The position numbers were made by a program, and so were the translations under genes. A stretch of DNA of 64,000 bases from Stemphylium vesicarium. Taxonomy: Eukaryota > Ascomycota > Dothideomycetes > Pleosporales > Pleosporaceae. Under the pieces are notes generated by a model that had not been told where the DNA came from, ran no database searches, and saw nothing but the letters and a program-made list of their open reading frames with translations. Shown piece by piece: positions 57,257 to 64,000 of this stretch (its first letter is position 1; each line of letters opens with the position of its first letter). The DNA is taken from assembly GCA_004380135.1 (NCBI GenBank), contig QXCR01000122.1:24482-88481 (forward strand), read 5' to 3'.

Positions 57257-59053
57257 GTTGGATAGATCAAGCGGGGTAGTCGGTTGAGCTGGCGGAAGAG
57301 GGGAGTAAGGGTATGGAGCTCTAATTATGATAGAGAAGTACGAGAGTCGTTTATATGTCTGGGCGCGCGAAAAGCAATTGTTAGCGTCGGTGAATGGGCG
57401 CACGGCGGGGACTGGTAGCGGTAGTAGCCAGGTGAGGGCAGGAAAGGGTGCTGGGCTGCACTCACTGTCCGGGAGCGGGACTCGTTCTATCACTGCGAGT
57501 GGAGCGTAGCCTACGAAGGCGCGGTTTGCACACTGATGGAGACAGGCGCAAAGGCTGCTTGGCCAAGGAACGAGCCTAGGACAGCTAAGAGACACTCGGG
57601 AAAAGCGGCGACAGTAACTCCGGATCGCGCACGAAGGAGTGATAGGCGGGGGGAGGGGAGTGAACGAGTGACCGTGAGGAGGCTCGAATACAATCTGGGC
57701 GGGCAGTCAGTATCGTGGCATCGCAGCATGTGAGGCTCGTCATCAGGTCACGGCGGTCGGGCTCGCATGCACCACCACCACCACCACCACTACCACCATG
57801 GCGGGCAGCAAGAGGGGAATTTGGTCGTCGCGCGGCTCCGCGTCCAGCTGGTGAAGCAGCTGGCGGCGGCGCGAACGAGTCCGTGCAGGCCGTCGACGTC
57901 AGCGGGAAAAATGATGCGCACACGGCTTGTGACGACTTGCGAGGCGAGCGTTCCCAATTGATTGTGCGCGCCCTCTGCCTGTCGTTATGCACCCGCACTG
58001 TGCAGCGCCCGCCCGCCAAGACGAGAGATGAAAATTGTGCCAGAATGCGTACATACCGAAAAAGCTCAAGGACACGGGCGGACGGGAGAAACAGGTCGAA
58101 TCCAAACACCAGAACGCAAAGGAATCAGAGAAGAAGGACGGACGAAAGTTGAGGGTTTCGTTTGTGTGAGAAGAGGGTGGGTGGGGTAGAAGAGCAAAGA
58201 GCGCAGATGATGTGCTGCCGAGAGAATCCGCTAAGTTTGCGCCGCTCGGTAGCGACGCGCAGAGACGAACCTGGGGAGAGGATGGCGCAACGATTTTCTC
58301 GATCGGGCTGACACAAGCTTTGAAGATCGATACAAGGATTTATACACCCGAGGACTGACTGCCCGCCTGCGAGTGGTTCGTTCCCTCTCGCCTCAGAGCC
58401 TCAACACGGCTGCCACGCTGTTCGCCGCCTCGCAGATTGGCTGGCCGACCATTTCAAGACCAGCGCCGGATGCACGATCTCCTGTGCGTCAACTGGTTCT
58501 TTTAGCTGTTGGTTGGGCCCACCCCTGACCGATGCGAGAATGACGCGCAGCTCCTGGGTTGGTTGGCAATCGAGTGCGGGGCGGACCTCTTCTTCGACCG
58601 CCTATCCACCCTGCTGCTTGCTGTTGCACACATCTCAGCAGTCAACCTGCATTTCTTGGGTCGTATCTCTGCGCGTGCGGCCATGGGGGGCGCGATTTAC
58701 TGCCGGCCGAATCAAATCCATGGGACGCCTCTTCACTCTCCGACCGGTCTCACCGCTTGCAGAGCTAGAGCTGCAGGAGTCACCCAACCAAGTTGACAAA
58801 GACATGGCACGACCGCTGTGCACCTGTGGACCCGTGAAGTCCATGTATCCAGCCCGGGGCATTGCATATCATTCTCTTGACCCGGTAGGCAGTCACTCTG
58901 CGCCGTTCCCGGAACTATACGCGCCACATTACACATATCAAAGGTTGTATAAGCAGCTCGTTCATTTGATTCCATGATTCGTATTTGGTATCCTTAACAT
59001 AGCAGGTTTCTATCGTATCAGCCTCGCCACCACTCCAGCACGCCCAGCACTGC
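57257..59053. other. Intergenic region with (CAC)n tract
   Basis: 1.8 kb upstream of the RRM gene and downstream of scytalone dehydratase. Several long open frames overlap here in different frames, as expected for GC-rich leader DNA, with no motifs. A microsatellite lies at 57768-57795. Confidence 0.5.
57768..57795 (+). repeat. (CAC)n trinucleotide microsatellite
   Basis: CACCACCAC units repeat almost perfectly, interrupted once by TAC. Confidence 0.75.
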
Positions 59054-59707
59054 CTACAAGGCCTGGCCGGCGAGTGTCTCCGGGATACCAGCAGCAGCCT
59101 TGGCCTCACCCAGCTGCTCGCGGCCCTCCGCAAACACCTTGTCGAAGTCGTACTCGAACCACCTGATGTCTGGGTTCAGTCCCGCAAACTTCCACTCCCC
59201 GTCAATCTTCTTGTACCAGTGCATGTTGAAGCTGTGGGCATGGCCCTTGACAGCGACCTTGGTGCGCGATTCATCCGTGTACCGTTGGTGCGGCACACGG
59301 AGCTGGTGGTACCCGATAATCTCGTCCTCCGACGTCTTCTCCCACCGCGTGCCGCCGATGAAGTGCTGTGTCTTAAGGAGGGGGTTGCCGAGAACAGCAG
59401 GGTCCGATGCCATGGCGACAAACTCGTCGGCGGGCATGGCCTCCCAGATCTTGTCCAGGAACGAGCGGTAGTCAATCCTTAGGGTTGGTGCGATGCACTT
59501 GCTGAGACGGTCCCAGTCCTGCGATGCGTGAGTGGGTTGCTAGGCTGGACTACCGATGCCGACTGACCTTGCTATCGTAGCTGTCTGCCCATTCGTAGCA
59601 TGCCGACTGGCAGCCCATGACATCTGGAATTGTTAGCCGTGTTGATCAGCCTCGAGCAAATGCAACGCACCGTCAAAGGTAGGCTTGAGTTCCTTTTTCT
59701 CAAACAT
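59054..59707 (-). CDS. SCD1: Scytalone dehydratase (DHN-melanin pathway)
   Basis: Three exons, 59707-59671, 59623-59568 and 59518-59054, with introns of 47 and 49 nt, 185 residues. The enzyme dehydrates scytalone to 1,3,8-trihydroxynaphthalene and vermelone to 1,8-dihydroxynaphthalene. The sequence is near-canonical: YEWADSYDSKDWDRLSKCI, APTLRIDYRSFLDKIWEAMP, LLKTQHFIGGTRWEK, LRVPHQRYTD and VKGHAHSFNMHWYKK. The residues corresponding to the Magnaporthe active site are all present with an offset of two: Tyr28, Tyr48, His83, His108, Ser127 and Asn129. Fold is a cone-shaped alpha+beta barrel trimer; localisation is cytosolic or endosomal. A TATA-like element (TAGATATAAA, minus strand, near 59807) precedes the start by about 100 bases. 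Confidence 0.95.
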
Positions 59708-59806
59708 GGTGACGGCTTTTGAATTGGATAGAGTTAGATTGGCTAAAGGATTTGTTATTGTGGTTCAACGATGTGATGTATCTTGCTACGATTTCCTCCC
59801 TTGGTC

Positions 59807-59816
59807 TTTATATCTA
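59807..59816 (-). promoter_or_regulatory. TATA-like element of SCD1
   Basis: TAGATATAAA on the minus strand, about 100 bases upstream of the ATG at 59707. Sequence match only. Confidence 0.4.
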
Positions 59817-60855
59817 TCTTGCTTCATACTCACCAGTATCGCTAGCATCAACTCTGCGACAGGGCTTCGGGTCCCCGCCCAACGGGGGTCCGCAACCGCA
59901 CTTTCGAGACTGCCGGTACGGTGTCGCGCGACGGAGCCGAGCGCATTTTTAGAGGCGGAAGTCCCTATGTTTCGAAATCGCCGGAAATATATCTGCGCTA
60001 GAAACTGAGTCGCGTCGAAGACGACCTGAACGGTGGTGGCTGCCGCCCGGGCGGACCCCTCACGGAGCCCTGAGGAGGGAAGGCGCACTAGCCCGAAACA
60101 GACCAACTCTTTGGTGCCGTAGCTTCAAACTTCTCACCTAATTATGGCAGCTCGCACATTTGACGGCTCTTCAGAATGCTATCCAAGGTTTCAGCAGATT
60201 ACGCAATATCTACACGATCTCTTGTCGACCCGAAAACAGAGCTATTGTTTGTATGACGTCATAGCACCTGCCGTCTGCCACGATAATGATGGCCATTAAG
60301 AAGGCGACAGACCAAGCCTTCTGAACAAGATCCTCAAATCTCATGAGCATCGGAGCTTCATTCTGAAACCAAACAATCTTGCTATTTCGGCAAACACCTC
60401 GATTTTCCCAGAATCGCCTCAAGCAGCGACAGATAGCTTATCGCACATGCTCAGAGCGAATTGGTATACTACTTGTGGTTGGCCACATACATCAGGGCGC
60501 TGCAAAATAAACATTCGATTCCTACTCGAAAGCATCTTGCGTAAGTATGACATGCTTTTCGACTCGACTTGTTCTTCCTTTTGTCTGTCAAACGCAAGAA
60601 GCCTTTTGACTTAGATATATCATTTTCAGCCCCCAAACTACCTACCCTAACATGCGTGGCGAGCAAATCAGGCGTGCAGTTGCTTGATGCCCCGCATCCC
60701 ACGCTTACTGAGATACTTCCTGCCGCAACGTCTTGTTTCGTCTCACTGTGAGCTTTGCGCCTATCCTCGTCAATTTTATACCATACTCCCGTTGGCTTCC
60801 AACTTACTCTTCTTCGCTTTTACCGCTCAATATCGCGCTACCGACAATATCACCA
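59817..60855. other. Intergenic, nothing coding seen
   Basis: Divergent flank between SCD1 and the HET-domain gene. AT content rises after about 60130. Confidence 0.5.
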
Positions 60856-62922
60856 ATGCCTTGCGATCGCTGTCCCGAATCTGATTGTCACTCTGGGAAG
60901 TTCGACGATTGCGCTTCTCATTACATATCGGTGTGGAGACCACCAGCCTGGTGGACCGTGAATGACAAATCCAATGATCCCTCAAATGGCCAAAAGATAA
61001 AGGATGCTTACGCAAAGGCGAGGAAATGTGATATATGCAGGAACATGAAGTGGCTATCAGATGGTTTACCAACAGAGTACTGCGCATTGTTGATGACTGC
61101 GAAAAGAGGCTGTGCTGGCTGTATGGTAATTTGTAGCGTTTTAGCAAGTTGTGTCTCGTCCTCCGATAAGAGAAGCTTCGATTCGTCTACATGGATAGAT
61201 ATCCGTATGGAGGAATCACGCTTGGTGGTTGAAATAGGTTGCGAAAGTTCATATTACCACGAAGTATACACCTCACGTGGTATGTCTACACGCGTCGCAG
61301 GATAAATGCAAACACTGATAGTATCAGACCTCTCGAGTCCATGGGAAATACCGGCATGGAGTTCAGAGCTTGAAACCTCACCATATTCCGGATCGAGTCA
61401 CGCAAGAAGACGCGCACGATCGTGGTTGCGAAATTGCGAAAGTACGCACGAGTCATGCAAAAGTGAGAGCTCGGCTTTACCATCTCGCGTTCTTCTCGTC
61501 CATGGGCCGCAAAATGTTAAGGTTTATGAATCCAGCGGAGATAAGGAAAAATATGTATGCTTGAGTCACTGTTGGGGAGAGAAAAACCTTGTGAAGACCA
61601 CCAACGCTACCCTGCCGCACTTTAAGGAACGAATCCCATGGCAACTCCTACCACTTACGTTCCGGCATGCTATCTCTTTCACTCTTCGCCTTGGACTGAG
61701 ATACATTTGGATTGACTCTCTATGCATAATCCAGGATGACCTCGACGACTGGCGGCACGAAGGAAGCAAAATGTCTCAAATATACTCTGGCGCTTACATC
61801 ACGATTGCTGCTACGGCCTCACGAGACTCGTCCGGAGGATGTTTCCGCCAAATTCCGAAGCGACCTGTTGCCCGCATATCATATCCAAGCGAAGATGGCT
61901 CGAGATTAGAGTTGTGCGCTCGGCGTCTCATTGACAGTCAACTATAGAATAAGTGCAGTCTACCATTGCTGCGCCGTGGGTGGACATTACAAGAACGTTT
62001 AATATCTCAAAGGGTGCTTCATTTCACGAACAACGAGCTCATCTGGCAATGTAAAACAAAGGAAATCCGTGAAGGGTCCGTGAAATCAGACCATATGATA
62101 CAAAACGGGCCCGACGTCGGCACTCCGAACATGATCATAGAGGCATTTTCAGCTGGAGATGAGCAAATTTTGGTGAAGTGGAGGAAAATCGTCGAAGATT
62201 ACAGCTCTCACCGCTTATCATATGAGAAAGACATATTCCCAGCACTACAGGGTATTAGCAAGCGATTCTATGAATACAGACAGACGCCGTATCTAGCTGG
62301 GATGTTGTAAAGCAGCATCATACAGGACTTGTTATGGATTTCTTTGGCGTCAAAGAAGAGCAGACCGCAGAAGTGGCGGGCGCCATCGTGGTCGTGGGCA
62401 TCCTGCGTGGGTAGAGTGGAATGGAGACTCTTTGGAAACTTTACACCGCTTGCGACCTACATGGCTAGCGAGATTGTGCCGGCAGGCACAAATGAATTTG
62501 GAGAGCTCCTTTCCGCAAAAATTACACTAAAAGGGCGATGTCTGCCTCAAGACATGTAGGGAACATAGTGTGGCCCCACAGACTCACACGATAAGAGCAA
62601 GGGGATTATTTATCCAAAACATCTTAATTGGAGACGACCTTTTGCATATTGTCACCAGATGCTTGATGATGATCTGGTCCTTGTCGACGGAAAGAGACCA
62701 TACAGTACGCCTCTTGCGCCGGGCACCTCACTGAAGACACTAGTTCTGGGCGAACTATCTTTGAATTCCGTCAATGAGGAATATCAGTTTCTCATAATCC
62801 AGGCATCCAATATCAAAAAGGATACATATGAGCGCCTCGGAGTCTTGATTCCCGAAACAGACAATGGTTTCCTGACCCCAAATGTCACATTTGGTGAGGA
62901 AGAAACCTTTCACATCATCTAG
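60856..62922 (+). pseudogene. HET-domain protein gene with several in-frame stops
   Basis: One reading frame from the ATG at 60856 to the TAG at 62920 carries a full-length heterokaryon-incompatibility-type protein without any frame change. The HET domain is clear: YVCLSHCWGEKNLVKTTNATL, LTFRHAISFTLRLGLRYIWI, DSLCIIQDDLDDWRHEGSKM, YSGAYITIAATAS, then RRGWTLQERLISQRVLHF and WRAPSWSWAS. A Cys-rich N-terminal segment (CDRCPESDCHSG, CDICRNMKW) precedes it. The frame is interrupted by TAA at 61303, TAG at 61945, TAA at 62308, TAG at 62557 and TAG at 62566. The first could lie in a 42-nt intron (GTATGT at 61279 to TAG at 61320); the others have no acceptable introns. HET proteins act in non-self recognition and cell death. 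This copy is most likely inactivated. Confidence 0.75.
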
Positions 62923-63617
62923 CTGGACTTTATCCCTTTTCCGGAACAAATGTCGAATCTCCCTACCCCGAGGCGACGTATAAGGATAGCGTCAACGAAG
63001 TTCCCATCGACATCACAAACATCTCCGATAGCCGCCAAACGCAAAGCTCAAACGTCCCGACCATCCTATCACTACTCGAGGCCAATCCAACACTTCCGAG
63101 ACCAGTTCAACAATCCAGCTGAACCCATTTACTTCCTTTCCGTTATGTAGTACGAGGGTATGAAGCAATGGTCAAGGATGCCGAGGTCGAGCCATTCTCT
63201 TTTGGACCAAACCTGGCGCGAACAAAGGCACGCCGTCTCTTTTTTCTCTTACAACAAAGGACTGTGGATAGTTCCTAGAAATGCAAAGAGCTGGATCCGA
63301 GTGCAAGGCGGAAAGAACTCACGGCTTCGACAACTCTCTAGTATCGCAATTTCCGTTGATTTTCTTCTTCCGTTCCTGTTTTTCTGTAGAGGGAGCTTGA
63401 GCCGAAAAAGGAATACTGCACCTCTGTCTTCTCACACAGCACTAGTCCTTTGGTCTGCTTTCTTCGGCGACGTATAATCAAGTAGCATTCATTTGATACA
63501 AATTTCTCTCTATCGTGAAAACACAGACACCCGATGAGTAGATCAAACGTCTCCGACCTAAGCACACACTTTGAATCAAAATATCAATCTCACCCCCCAC
63601 CCCAATCCATCTATCCT
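62923..63617. other. Convergent 3' flanks, nothing coding seen
   Basis: Between the HET pseudogene and urease. Short frames only. Confidence 0.5.
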
Positions 63618-63938
63618 CTAATAAACAAAATACCCCTGCGTCAAGGGCAATCTCTCCGCGGGCTCCGCCACGCAAACCATGCCATCAGCCTCAACCGTAT
63701 ACCTCTCAGGATCGACCTTCATCTTAGGCCTTGTATCATTAAACTTCATATCGCGCTTGCCGATATTCCTGCAATTCCGCACAGCCTCGACGCGCTTGCG
63801 CAGGCCGTAGGATTTAACGACGCCCGAGGCGATGGACGCCTGCGAGACGAAGGTTATGCTGGAAGACGGGACGAATGGGGCGAACATGGGACGCATGATG
63901 ATGGGTTCGACGGTGGGGATGGAGGCGTTGGGGTCGCC
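63618..63938 (-). CDS. Urease, last exon only
   Basis: The final exon of a minus-strand gene whose remainder lies beyond the right edge. The 106 residues match the C-terminus of fungal single-chain ureases: GDPNASIPTVEPIIMRPMF, SSSITFVSQASI, KSYGLRKRVEAVRNCRNIGK, DMKFNDTRPKMKVDPERYTV and the terminal LPLTQGYFVY. Urease hydrolyses urea to ammonia and carbamate at a di-nickel centre; the metal ligands lie upstream, out of view. The exon is preceded by a good acceptor (CACTACAG) with a branch-like TACTAAC about 20 bases before it, and the intron extends past the window edge. Confidence 0.9.
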   Translation of the reverse strand, partial: GDPNASIPTVEPIIMRPMFAPFVPSSSITFVSQASIASGVVKSYGLRKRVEAVRNCRNIGKRDMKFNDTRPKMKVDPERYTVEADGMVCVAEPAERLPLTQGYFVY

Positions 63939-63979
63939 CTGTAGTGGTTGAGTTAGTAAGAGGGCTGGGTGGAGAAGGA

Positions 63980-63997
63980 GGGGGGGGGGGGGGGGGG
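63980..63997. repeat. 18-nt poly-G (poly-C on the minus strand) run in the urease intron
   Basis: An uninterrupted run of 18 G on the plus strand, forming a poly-pyrimidine tract on the sense strand of urease about 40 bases upstream of its acceptor. Confidence 0.85.
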
Positions 63998-64000
63998 TCT

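Noticed and set aside
57585..58977. Several long overlapping frames on both strands (up to 174 codons) upstream of the RRM gene
   Set aside because: They overlap each other in different frames, lack motifs and reflect GC-rich, stop-poor intergenic DNA; (CAC)n and Pro/Ala/Arg-rich translations are typical of chance frames.

Overview
The window looks like nuclear DNA of a filamentous ascomycete (Pezizomycotina). Short GT-AG introns (about 42-230 nt) interrupt most genes, and several products are fungus-specific: a TEA/ATTS conidiation regulator, a DHN-melanin scytalone dehydratase, a fungal type III polyketide synthase, a Ser/Thr/Pro-rich cell-wall protein and a HET-domain gene. AT-rich patches and a C-to-T/G-to-A decayed duplicate look like repeat-induced point mutation (RIP). 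A Dothideomycete, probably Pleosporales, is my inference from overall protein character; no database was searched. All exon boundaries were built by hand from splice signals and frame continuity.

Layout. 0-1 kb: 3' part of an unknown acidic protein. 3.5-4.9 kb: secreted repeat-rich wall protein. 5-9.2 kb: gene-poor, partly RIP-like, with decayed repeats and low-complexity ORFs. 9.2-10.7 kb: complete type III polyketide synthase. 10.7-14.1 kb: poor region with fragments of 2EXR/F-box-like hypothetical proteins. 14.6-20.2 kb: minus-strand GH79 glycosidase, membrane J-domain protein and MFS sugar transporter. 20.2-27.2 kb: 7 kb with no convincing gene. 27.2-41.3 kb: housekeeping block with THG1 (carrying a very long insertion), a TMA23-like G-patch protein, an UNC93-like transporter, an omega-amidase, an HMG-box protein and a double dsRBD protein. 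42.1-57.3 kb: abaA-like TEA factor, MRD1, dynein light chain, a zinc-ribbon protein, a long unknown protein and a Csx1/Nam8-like RRM protein. 59-64 kb: scytalone dehydratase, a HET-domain gene with several in-frame stops, and the last exon of urease running off the right edge.

How the genes relate. Several genes serve RNA metabolism: THG1 (tRNA-His maturation), TMA23 and MRD1 (ribosome biogenesis), the dsRBD protein and the Csx1-like protein. AbaA and scytalone dehydratase both belong to conidial development and pigmentation but lie about 14 kb apart among unrelated genes, so they are not a cluster. No oxidoreductases or transferases flank the type III PKS, so there is no evident biosynthetic cluster. 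I found no tRNA, rRNA, CRISPR array or intact transposon.
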